Source: Unio delphinus
Lineage: Eukaryota; Mollusca; Bivalvia; Unionida; Unionidae
NCBI GenBank assembly: GCA_029339505.1
Contig: JAQISU010000246.1
Coordinates: 1,142,001 to 1,206,000 of the forward strand
Reading direction: 5' to 3'
Length of the DNA: 64,000 bases
Shown here piece after piece: positions 57,263 through 64,000 of the stretch. Below the pieces are notes generated by a model. It was given only the letters and a program-made list of their open reading frames with translations, had not been told where the DNA came from and ran no database searches. Every line of letters starts with the position of its first letter. Within the stretch, counting starts at the first letter, position 1. Position numbers and translations under genes: made by a program.

Positions 57263-57868
57263 CTGAAGCCATTTAGCGCCAACGATTAGACGTCACGTGA
57301 TGATGCCCTCGTCGTGTTTGGAGGATTGATTACATTTTGCTTTGTTTATTATTGACTTTTTCTAACCCATCTGTGAAATTATTTAAGAGATATTTTTTGC
57401 ACTCATAAACGCATTGAGAATTTTTTAATACTTTTTAGCGCAAAAAAAACTTTTAGACTGGTTCTGCACTATACAAAATTAGAACAAAGAGTATGTGCAT
57501 AATGATTTAAACAAAATAGAAACCAGTCTGTTCTCTCCTCACTAAGCCGCTATAAATAGAATATGAGGTCGAAAGTTTGAAAGTATCTTAGTAACATGAT
57601 AGTTGCTATAAATAGAACATGAATATTAGGAAAGTCCACGGACAAGTATACTCGTATATCGTAGTTATGTAGAAGCGGGGTATTTTTTAATTAAAAATAA
57701 AACAGTATGTAAAAAATAAAGTAATGCTAATAAAAACGAAAATTTTTTTTTTTTTTCGCAAGATGGATATATCGAAAAAGCGTAATCTATAAACGTTAAC
57801 GCGTAACGCGGAATTTAGTGGGAAAAAGCATAATGATTATGCCAAAAGCGTAATGGTTGGCATGTATG
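57263..57868. other. Non-coding right part of the nested transposon
   Basis: Untranslated sequence upstream of the transposase. It contains a T-tract at about 57746-57757 and several subterminal gcgtaat/gcataat repeats up to the right terminus. No gene. The ATG at 57853 lies in the terminal repeat and is not a real start. Confidence 0.75.
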
Positions 57869-57874
57869 TAGATG
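57869..57874 (+). repeat. Target-site duplication of nested transposon, right
   Basis: tagatg, matching 54818-54823. The helicase frame resumes immediately after it. Confidence 0.85.
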
Positions 57875-58858
57875 TATTACAAACATTTCTCGAGTGGTTG
57901 TTAAACAAACACACAAAAGTCGTCATGTGCGGTGATCACGGCCAACCACCACCATTTGTCGGTGCATCTCCACATGAATGGCTAAGGGGTTTTGTAGACT
58001 ATTATGAAGAAATTACCACTGATTATAGATCACTTGATGAACGATTACGAGAATTCAAAGCGCTAATTAGATTACAACCGGATAGAATCCAATGCGAAAT
58101 AGCGCGTGAAGTGATTTCAGAAACTCCAATGAATGATTTCTGGGAAACATGGAGACCAAATGATTTGATAATTGCAAGTAGAAAAATAGTCAGGGACACA
58201 CTTCAGATGAAGTTATTTGAATTGCATAAAGAAAAATTTGCAACGCTTCCAGTACCCCTTTGTTATAGGCCATCGGATACACGAAAACAGAACATTGAAG
58301 TTGATATTCCAGGACAGAGTCAAAAACAAATTCTCGTATTAAATGATATTGTGCTGGTTGATATCAGCGTCGTCGAAAATGCATTGCGTGCTAATAAATC
58401 CCCGTGGACGCTAGGATACGCAGCAACAATACACTCTTCACAGGGATTGACTATATCGGATACAATTGTTTGGATGGTGGATAATCACATCGAATGGTCG
58501 AATTTAGTCTATCTCGCAGTATCCAGAGTACGAAAAATAAATCAACTTCGAAGAGTTGTTTTCGATGATAATGACACAACAATAAGTGATATTGATGTTA
58601 GCATCATTAATAAAAAACTCTCCGGTTACAAACAACAGGACAAAAAAAAACAACGAGAATTTGATATTGATGCTAAATTAATAATTACGCTGAAACAACA
58701 ACAGAATAATCACTGCGCGAGTTGCAATTGTATAATGCGTTGGCAGTATTCGGATAAGGATCCTCGCCAATTCACCGTAGACAGAAAAAATAACAATCTC
58801 GGTCATGTCAGAAACAATGTGATGTTGACTTGTCTTGAGTGCAATAGACGCAACGGCG

Positions 58859-59803
58859 CTAGTTAAGACCATGCGGTGGCAATTGAGTATCCTCGGGAAT
58901 TACCTGTAGTTGTTGTCGAGTAAATCCACGTTGAGGGGCAGTTGAATCCAGTTTATAGACTGGAGGTCTACCCGTAGATCGTGTTATACTAGATATCTTG
59001 TGTGCAGTAACACTCCAAATAGGATCAGTAGCCCTTTTTCTACCCCCTTCAAGCTCTCCTGGTTCATATAAATACCTAACAGTGACATTACTACCAAGAA
59101 TTGGTTCTTTGAAATCTTTTTGTGGTTGTACGGGTATAGACTTCTTTTTAATAGCGTTGCTAGGTTTCATGTTGATTGTTCTAGTAATCTCGTTATTCAG
59201 TGCAGTAATCACAGATGGTAATCTTTTAACCCATTCACGGGATCTTTTTTCTTGGATGAATTCTTTTGCGTATTGATATCCAAATAGCCGCTCAGCAATC
59301 GTCCGATTAAATCGTTCTACAATGGCCTGATCGCGATGTAGCGCAGTATGCCCTCGTCGTATGGTGACATTATGATGTTTCATTGTAGATAATACTGCAC
59401 CCTGAAATTCCTTGCCAGGATCAACCTGCAATAGATTTGGCCAGTGCAGAGGACCTCGTCGATAAATCCTCTCAAATGCAGAAGCAACTTCAGTGGCTGA
59501 TTTTGTTTTTAACGGTTCTGCTTCTTTGTATCGACTTGCAATATCAACTACGGTTAGCGCGTATTTATAACCACGATCATGTGGCAGAAATAATATATCA
59601 GCCTGATGAACTTCATTAGGAGCGGTCACATCAAAATGCGAGAAATTAATCTGTTTAGGCGGTGGTAGATAAATTTGCCATAGTGCCTGTTTGGATAACC
59701 AATTAGCCGCAGTGGTTTTTTTCACTTTTGCAGCACTAGCGAGTTTATGGACTGCTGATTTACCCCTCCAGTATCCTCTTGGGGAATAATAAATTGATTC
59801 CAT
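58859..59803 (-). CDS. Polinton retroviral-type integrase (INT)
   Basis: 314 residues from the first ATG. The frame extends to 59821, but only via a GTG that overlaps the PLA2 frame. The catalytic core has Asp69 (HQADILFLP), Asp128 (LLQVDPGKEF) and Glu163 (AIVERFNRTIAERLF), giving a D,D34E spacing close to retroviral integrases. The classical HHCC zinc N-terminus is not visible. A C-terminal SH3/chromodomain-like segment contains VRYLYEPGELEGG and PVYKLDS. It inserts the element by acting on the terminal repeats. It is convergent with the helicase gene (8-bp overlap at 58859-58866). The frame is intact. Confidence 0.93.
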   Translation of the reverse strand: MESIYYSPRGYWRGKSAVHKLASAAKVKKTTAANWLSKQALWQIYLPPPKQINFSHFDVTAPNEVHQADILFLPHDRGYKYALTVVDIASRYKEAEPLKTKSATEVASAFERIYRRGPLHWPNLLQVDPGKEFQGAVLSTMKHHNVTIRRGHTALHRDQAIVERFNRTIAERLFGYQYAKEFIQEKRSREWVKRLPSVITALNNEITRTINMKPSNAIKKKSIPVQPQKDFKEPILGSNVTVRYLYEPGELEGGRKRATDPIWSVTAHKISSITRSTGRPPVYKLDSTAPQRGFTRQQLQVIPEDTQLPPHGLN

Positions 59804-59807
59804 ATTA

Positions 59808-60173
59808 TTAATTACCGGCACCTAACATCAATTTACTTTTCATAGCCGATTTTATCAAAAAGGAAGCCAATTTTTCTTTGAAGGATTTATCAGGAATAGC
59901 ATTTAACGCATGAATTAATTTCACATCTGCTAGATGCCTGTGTTGCAGATTGCTGCTTTTATAAGCAACATCATGAAGGTGACAGGCCTTATCAATGGCG
60001 TTTATTGGTTCTTCACCGGGTCGGGACTGATTTTGATCATTGAGTCTGATATCAAGTCTGGTTCCCGGTCCACAGTAGCTATATCCTGGAAGGTGCTTTT
60101 CTCCGGGGTATTTTGCCCATGGGGTTCCAGGGAGCTTTGCCAATTTGGCTGCGATATCACCTCCTCGTTTTTT
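59808..60173 (-). CDS. Parvovirus-type phospholipase A2 frame, reached by -1 frameshift
   Basis: The frame is open from 60173 to 59808 and lacks an ATG. It encodes a short basic RGG/AAKLAK segment, then HLPGYSYCGPGT with the calcium-loop pattern YxGPG, and GEEPINAIDKACHLHDVAYK with the catalytic His-Asp pair. LADVKLIHAL helps pack the core. Such PLA2 domains in parvovirus capsids open endosomal membranes during entry. It lies directly upstream of the integrase gene. It is probably expressed as the C-terminal part of the zinc-ribbon protein, either by a programmed -1 shift at 60173-60167 or, if that is an indel, not at all in this copy. Confidence 0.75.
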   Translation of the reverse strand, partial: KKRGGDIAAKLAKLPGTPWAKYPGEKHLPGYSYCGPGTRLDIRLNDQNQSRPGEEPINAIDKACHLHDVAYKSSNLQHRHLADVKLIHALNAIPDKSFKEKLASFLIKSAMKSKLMLGAGN

Positions 60174-60325
60174 TTAAAATCAGATCTCATAGACACAAAT
60201 CTAAATTTCTTTGTACCACATGTTGCACATCTACCAGTAAGTGCTGATCTGTTATTTTTAGTTGTAACCGTCGTCACATCATTTGTGCTAGTACGCGTTT
60301 TACACTTCACACAATATAGATCCAT
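60002..60325 (-). CDS. Polinton zinc-ribbon protein (DUF5679-like)
   Basis: The zero frame gives 107 residues. The first 45 form a clear zinc ribbon: CVKC at 5-8 and CATC at 33-36, with TKNNRSALTG before the second pair. I associate this with DUF5679-like ribbons in Polintons and large DNA viruses. After codon 53 the zero frame becomes unlike any domain, while the -1 frame encodes the phospholipase. The real product is probably ribbon plus PLA2 (about 172 residues). The start (60325) is only 5 bp from the divergent ATPase start. Confidence 0.75.
   Translation of the reverse strand: MDLYCVKCKTRTSTNDVTTVTTKNNRSALTGRCATCGTKKFRFVSMRSDFKKNEEVISQPNWQSSLEPHGQNTPEKSTFQDIATVDREPDLISDSMIKISPDPVKNQ
60167..60173 (-). 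promoter_or_regulatory. Candidate -1 ribosomal frameshift site (A AAA AAC)
   Basis: On the minus strand the zero-frame codons are TTT AAA AAA AAC GAG, so A AAA AAC sits exactly in the X XXY YYZ register. A -1 slip continues with CGA GGA GGT into the phospholipase frame. In that frame a TAA (60176-60174) lies just before the site, so it opens only here. A one-base change in the A8 run is the alternative explanation. Confidence 0.5.
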
Positions 60326-60330
60326 AATTT

Positions 60331-61002
60331 ATGTATAGAGATATGGATATAATTGATTTTTCAGCGACTAAAACAAGGGAACCAGTTAAGCATCATGCAG
60401 CGCTACCAAACTATATCTGGATGATTATAATCGGGCCATCTGGATCCGGTAAAACGCAATTGTTACTCAATTTAATAATGAGATGGATGAAGTGGGATAG
60501 GTTGTATTTAATTGCCCCTAGCGTAGATGATCAACGATGTTATGAAGTGCTAAAAGATTTTAACGACAGCGCGGTAGAAAAATCCGCCGAGGGTATTATT
60601 GAGTTTATAACCGATATCGATGAAGCACCGAGTATTGATGATATTGATGGAGATATTAACAATTTAGTCCTATACGACGATATAATGTTGGATAAACAAA
60701 AAAATCCTGCTAGGATCTTTTCCAGAGGCAGGCATAAAAACACTGACGTGATATATGTCACTCAACGCTACACTCAGGTTCCAAAAGTCATCAGAGATAA
60801 CTGCAATATTCTTGCTGTATTCAACGGAGTTGATACTCATACTCTTAGAAATATTTGGCAGACATGGTGTTCTGATATGGACTTCAATCAATTTCGAGAT
60901 TTCTTTAGTCATGCTCAGTCGACTCCGCACGGATTCGCAACAATAAATTTGCATGATCCTCGGACACGATATCGTATCGGACTGGATCAAATATTCGGTT
61001 AA
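60331..61002 (+). CDS. Polinton FtsK/HerA-type packaging ATPase (ATP)
   Basis: 223 residues (219 if the second ATG at 60343 is used). Walker A is IGPSGSGKTQ (residues 34-43) and Walker B is NLVLYDDIM (111-119) with the Asp pair. RGRHKNTDVIYVTQRYTQVP carries the conserved sensor Gln. This is the A32-like genome-packaging ATPase of Polintons, virophages and large DNA viruses. It would drive DNA into the preformed capsid. The frame is intact and ends at the edge of the right terminal repeat. Confidence 0.93.
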   Translation: MYRDMDIIDFSATKTREPVKHHAALPNYIWMIIIGPSGSGKTQLLLNLIMRWMKWDRLYLIAPSVDDQRCYEVLKDFNDSAVEKSAEGIIEFITDIDEAPSIDDIDGDINNLVLYDDIMLDKQKNPARIFSRGRHKNTDVIYVTQRYTQVPKVIRDNCNILAVFNGVDTHTLRNIWQTWCSDMDFNQFRDFFSHAQSTPHGFATINLHDPRTRYRIGLDQIFG

Positions 61003-61293
61003 AATCATTTCTTATTTTTTGTTAACCCATAGCAGCAGAGAGGGCGATGACAACAAGTTGCGACCAAAATTGATTAAAAAATCGTAAAAGTCTCCGTTTT
61101 CATTTTTTTAGTTAAAATGAGATTTCGTAGGGAAGGCTCGTTAAAATTTCAATCAATTTTTTGTCTGAAAACGTTGTAGGGTTTGCCCCTGAGACATTTT
61201 TTTTGGTTAAAATGAGATCGTAGGAAGGCTCGTTTTAAGATTTCAATCAAAATTTTGTCTAAAAACGTTGTAGGGTTCACCCTCTCTGCTGCT
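61002..61293. repeat. Polinton right terminal inverted repeat
   Basis: 292 bp inverted match to 42689-42980, ending ccctctctgctgct. The same 14 bases occur inverted at its inner side (61031-61044). Confidence 0.96.
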
Positions 61294-61298
61294 AATGT
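61294..61298 (+). repeat. Polinton target-site duplication, right
   Basis: aatgt, identical to 42684-42688. A sixth base does not match on either side. Confidence 0.7.
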
Positions 61299-61489
61299 TG
61301 ATAGAAAAGTGATTACAAACTGAATTCCCAAATACCCCACTTCTGAAATTTTTAAGAACTTTCCTCCAAAAAATAGATAAGAGCAAAACAGTAAAACTTT
61401 ACTGCATATCATAGCCTAAAAGGTTTCACTAAAATCATCCAACTAAGACCTCACTAAATGCCTTTAACCTGATTTATAATTAGACTTAC

Positions 61490-62807
61490 ACCACTCTGTT
61501 TCCTTTGCTGTCTCTTTAGCTGACTTTGGTCGTGGATAGGACTGTTTTCTCACTTCTTCTGGTAAGCTACGTGGTACCAGTACACCTTTTGGGGCTTGGC
61601 CGTGACTGACATAGACATACTGATCTCGTAACAGTTGCATTTGGTGAAACTGATGCCGGGTCATTAATGTTTTCTGGTCAATGAAAGGAGAGGATGTTAA
61701 CTCATCTAGCTCAGCATACTTCTGTTGTAGTCTCTCAACCAAGAAAATATCCGGATTTAACTCAAAGGAGTTTAACTTACGCATTTTTGATCTAGTCAGA
61801 AGCCTTTTACTCTGATGAATCTGGCCATCTTTGACGTCTTTAGTTTGCTTAGAAGATCGGTCTTTGCTGGACCCTTTCTGTTTTTTGTACTCTTTCAGTT
61901 TTATATTTAATTCTTTTGAGAATTTATGTCTTTTCTCTCTTTCTGAACTTGAACTTTTAGACCTATGCTTTCTCCTGCTTCTGTCCTGATCAGAATCTGA
62001 AACAGTACTCTTCCTACGTCTTCTGTATCCACTGTTGTCTGAGCTATAGGAACTAGAGGAGCGTGACCTACTACTGTCATCACCTGACCTATTTCCACCA
62101 TGATCTGACCTTGAACTTTCTGAGCTTGACTGCCTTTCCTGATCACCAAAAAAGCTATCTGAATCAGATTCATTATTCTTTTTCCTTGAGACTGAATTTT
62201 CTCTATCATGATTATCCCTTGACCCTGAATCATGTTTTTGATCGTCAACCCCTAAATCAGAACTGTCAGAGCCTGACCTTCTTCTGGACTTATGCTGATG
62301 GTATCTACCTGATGAACTGGAAGACCTCGATCTAGATGCTGATCTTGACAATGACCCACTCTTTGAACTACTCTGTGACCTTGAACTGGATTTTCGTGTT
62401 CTTTCAGATTTACCTTTTCTATTCTGTGGTGAATCTGCACGAATTCTTGGTCTATCATTATTAGTACTGTTTGCTTTAGATTTTCCTTTGCTTCCAATTT
62501 TCTTTTTGGAAGAGCCAGATTTTTGTTTCTGACCTTGATGTTTGTCCTTCATTTTTTTGCTTTTTTTATCCAAATCTGAATCTAAACCTTCTGTATTGTG
62601 TTTTTTTAAGTCCTGTTTATCTCCAGCATGTGGATTGGAAATACTATTAAAGAACCGATCAAGCTTATCCTGTTCTGATTTCTTGGAACCTACACCTCTT
62701 TCCCCCACTTCAGCATCCTCCTCTTGAATCAATTTTTCCAATAAATGTAAACTTCGTGGCTTTGGTGGCAACCCAGGATCAGCCATTGGAAGGTGTCACC
62801 AGCATAT
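61490..62807 (-). CDS. First coding exon of the RS-rich host protein gene
   Basis: The exon follows acceptor tttttctctccag (AG at 62809-62808) with 21 nt of leader. The ATG is at 62786 (MADPGLPPKPRSLHLLEKL). The exon ends at 61490, followed by the canonical donor gtaagt (61489-61484). The open frame continues to 61464 only by reading through the donor. The protein is Ser/Arg/Lys-rich and largely disordered (many RS and SS runs). It ends in a more ordered block (LNPDIFLVERLQQKYAELDE, then YVSHGQAPKGVLVPRSLPEE). The exon ends in phase 1 and the exon at 39173 begins with two bases that complete that codon, so both probably belong to one protein of about 1,268 residues. No family name can be supported. 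Confidence 0.82.
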
Positions 62808-64000
62808 CTGGAGAGAAAAATATAACCAAGATGTCATCAAAAAAAGACAGTAGTAAAATTGAACAATATGAAGCAATTTTCATAGACAAACTGAGAAAGA
62901 AGTAAATGGAAACAAATTTGTATATGTGTATACAGTAATTTAAGAAGTTCACCATCAGATAATATGATTATCAAAGTGATCTAGTCCTCTGTTAGCACCT
63001 TCACAATCACTATCTATTACCAGATTTGAATTTGAATTTCTGTGTACACATTGTAGGAGTGTATTGTACAGAAATCTGCCTGATTGTTGTGATATTGTTC
63101 AGTATATACTGATCTGATGCAATTTATTGATGTCTGTATGATAAGTAGTTAATACCTCGCTGTTATTACGATGTTTAATATACAAGAACAATGGGTATTT
63201 CGATGTGGACAAATGCATGACCAAAAACTGTAATAGCCTTTATATGATGATTGATTATTGGTTAGTGTGAGACATCCTTGTGTTTTTACAGTAAGCCTTT
63301 CGGGGACTTCCGGTATAGTTTAGTCCTGAGTCTCTAGGAGGGAGACAGAATAAAGACTAGTAGAGCAGTCGATTGTGAATTGAAGGCTAGTCAGAAAAAG
63401 AGTTGAGGAGGAAATATTGGAGAAGAAGCAGTCAAGGAGAGAAGTTGAAAGGTGAGAAGGAATTAACAGGATAGGAGAAATACAAATGAATAGAAAACAA
63501 TGACAGGTGGAAAAGTTATCTCACACCATAAATCAAATGATGCAAAAGGCTATCACTTGGTTGAGAGGAAGAAGAGAGCTTGGGGTATTATTATCATTTG
63601 ACTATTGAATTTTATTTATTGTAACAGTTATTCATTTGAATTTCACCATTTTGTGTACTCAATAATTTACCTGACAGCATCGCTGATTGGGGGCTCAGAG
63701 CTTTATCTCTATCACTAATTTCACTTCCGACAAAATCGAGCCTGTGTAGGATTTCTATAATCATTTATATTAATATACTGGGAGCACCATATACCCAACC
63801 CTAGCAAACATCACACACTATAATGTCTGCACTTTTAAAAAAATCGTCCTGTTTACAAACTAGTCAAATATTATCATGTCTGCACTAGAAGAAGACTGTT
63901 AGGTTTGTACTAGGAATACATGTTGAAAATGTTCCATTTCTCCACATATAAAAGCATTATTATTACATAGATGCCATATTTCTGCATATAAAGACATCAT
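62808..64000. other. 5' intron/flank of the minus-strand host gene
   Basis: AT-rich, with no open frame of note and no recognised repeat. The ATG-bearing exon begins after an acceptor, so at least one non-coding 5' exon must lie to the right. The less AT-rich, purine-rich stretch at about 63290-63480 is a possible place for it, without firm support. Confidence 0.4.

Larger units (their letters stand above)
54824..57868 (-). mobile_element. hAT-like DNA transposon nested in the polymerase-helicase gene
   Basis: 3,045 bp with 14-bp terminal inverted repeats (catacatgccaacc and ggttggcatgtatg) and a 6-bp target duplication (tagatg). Subterminal repeats resembling aaaaagcgtaat occur near both ends. 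It encodes a transposase on the minus strand with a hAT C-terminal dimerisation block. Most hAT elements make 8-bp duplications, so 6 bp marks an unusual subgroup or a relative of hAT. The transposase gene is frameshifted, so the element is no longer autonomous. Confidence 0.88.
51865..58866 (+). pseudogene. Polinton DNA polymerase B-SF1 helicase-HNH-like fusion, interrupted
   Basis: One gene of about 1,317 codons when the nested element and one target copy are set aside (51865-54823, then 57875-58866). Order: Lys-rich 27-residue repeats (to about 175); a polymerase N-terminal region; motif A SIDIAACYPGSF (Asp codon 574); an in-frame TAA at 53758-53760 (codon 632); a motif B-like YTHLRSSMLAYASINLFSM; motif C ATDSMYI (Asp codon 829). 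The helicase follows with Walker A GCGGSGKTT (codons 908-916), Walker B IIIWDE (Asp 978), and after the insertion VVMCGDHGQPPPF, AATIHSSQGL and LAVSRVRKI. The C-terminus has CASC, FTVDRKNN and CLECNRRNG, an HNH-like zinc fold. The polymerase would copy the element, probably protein-primed. The stop and the insertion inactivate it. Confidence 0.93.
42689..61293 (+). mobile_element. Polinton/Maverick virus-like transposon with nested insertion
   Basis: 18,605 bp bounded by 292-bp terminal inverted repeats that begin AG and end CT, with a 5-bp direct repeat (aatgt) outside. It carries the diagnostic Polinton set: family-B DNA polymerase, retroviral-type integrase, packaging ATPase, adenovirus-type protease, and major and minor capsid proteins. 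Without the nested transposon (54824-57868) it is about 15.6 kb, a normal Polinton size. Capsid genes run leftward from 50.2 kb and replication genes occupy the right half. An in-frame stop and the nested insertion in the polymerase-helicase gene make this copy non-autonomous. It lies in an intron of the minus-strand host gene. Confidence 0.97.

Noticed and set aside
57853..57868. ATG at 57853 as start of an independent helicase gene
   Set aside because: It lies in the terminal repeat of the nested transposon; the frame is the continuation of the interrupted polymerase-helicase gene.
59804..59821. Upstream extension of the integrase to 59821
   Set aside because: The codon there is GTG and overlaps the PLA2 stop region; the first ATG is at 59803.

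Overview
This window is eukaryotic, intron-rich, AT-rich animal DNA. The evidence is two GT-AG spliced host genes, several tRNA-derived SINE families, TA-flanked MITEs, long (TA)n and (TG)n microsatellites, a DIRS-type retrotransposon and a virus-like Polinton/Maverick. The repeat mix fits a lophotrochozoan, most likely a mollusc such as a bivalve. That taxonomic guess is inference; nothing in the window is species-diagnostic.

Layout. Positions 1-20367 hold the 3' part of a plus-strand host gene: a 75-nt exon (828-902) and the terminal exon (20188-20367). They are phase 0 to phase 0 across a 19.3-kb intron. That intron contains SINE copies, a tandem duplication, microsatellites, a decayed DIRS retrotransposon (about 8568-15704) with inverted terminal repeats and an internal complementary region, and a fossil DDE transposase piece. 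Positions 20368-36663 are intergenic, with more SINEs, minisatellites, and a segment of about 2 kb present twice (24286-26446 and 29519-31237). Positions 36664-62807 hold a minus-strand host gene with two long coding exons (62807-61490 and 39173-36664). Their splice phases match across an intron of about 22 kb. That intron contains a 25-bp satellite and a whole Polinton/Maverick.

The Polinton (42689-61293, 18.6 kb, 292-bp TIRs, 5-bp direct flanking repeat) is the main system here. Its minus-strand block 43022-50224 looks like a virion module: minor-capsid-like protein, two-helix membrane protein, fibre-like protein with shaft repeats, adenovirus-type cysteine protease, small membrane-active and basic virion proteins, double jelly-roll major capsid protein and a conserved internal protein. 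Upstream lie two unrecognised small genes and a phage-type HNH/NUMOD homing-like endonuclease. The plus-strand gene 51865-58866 is one giant family-B DNA polymerase fused to an SF1 helicase and a C-terminal Cys-rich HNH-like domain. It carries one in-frame stop and a nested 3,045-bp hAT-like transposon (54824-57868, 6-bp duplication tagatg) that splits it exactly in frame. The right end carries the retroviral-type integrase, a zinc-ribbon gene linked to a parvovirus-like phospholipase A2 frame across a canonical -1 slippery heptamer, and an FtsK/A32-type packaging ATPase. Together these genes could replicate the element (polymerase-helicase, integrase), package it (ATPase), build and mature a capsid (MCP, minor capsid protein, protease) and breach membranes (PLA2, membrane proteins). 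This copy is defective because of the polymerase stop and the nested insertion.
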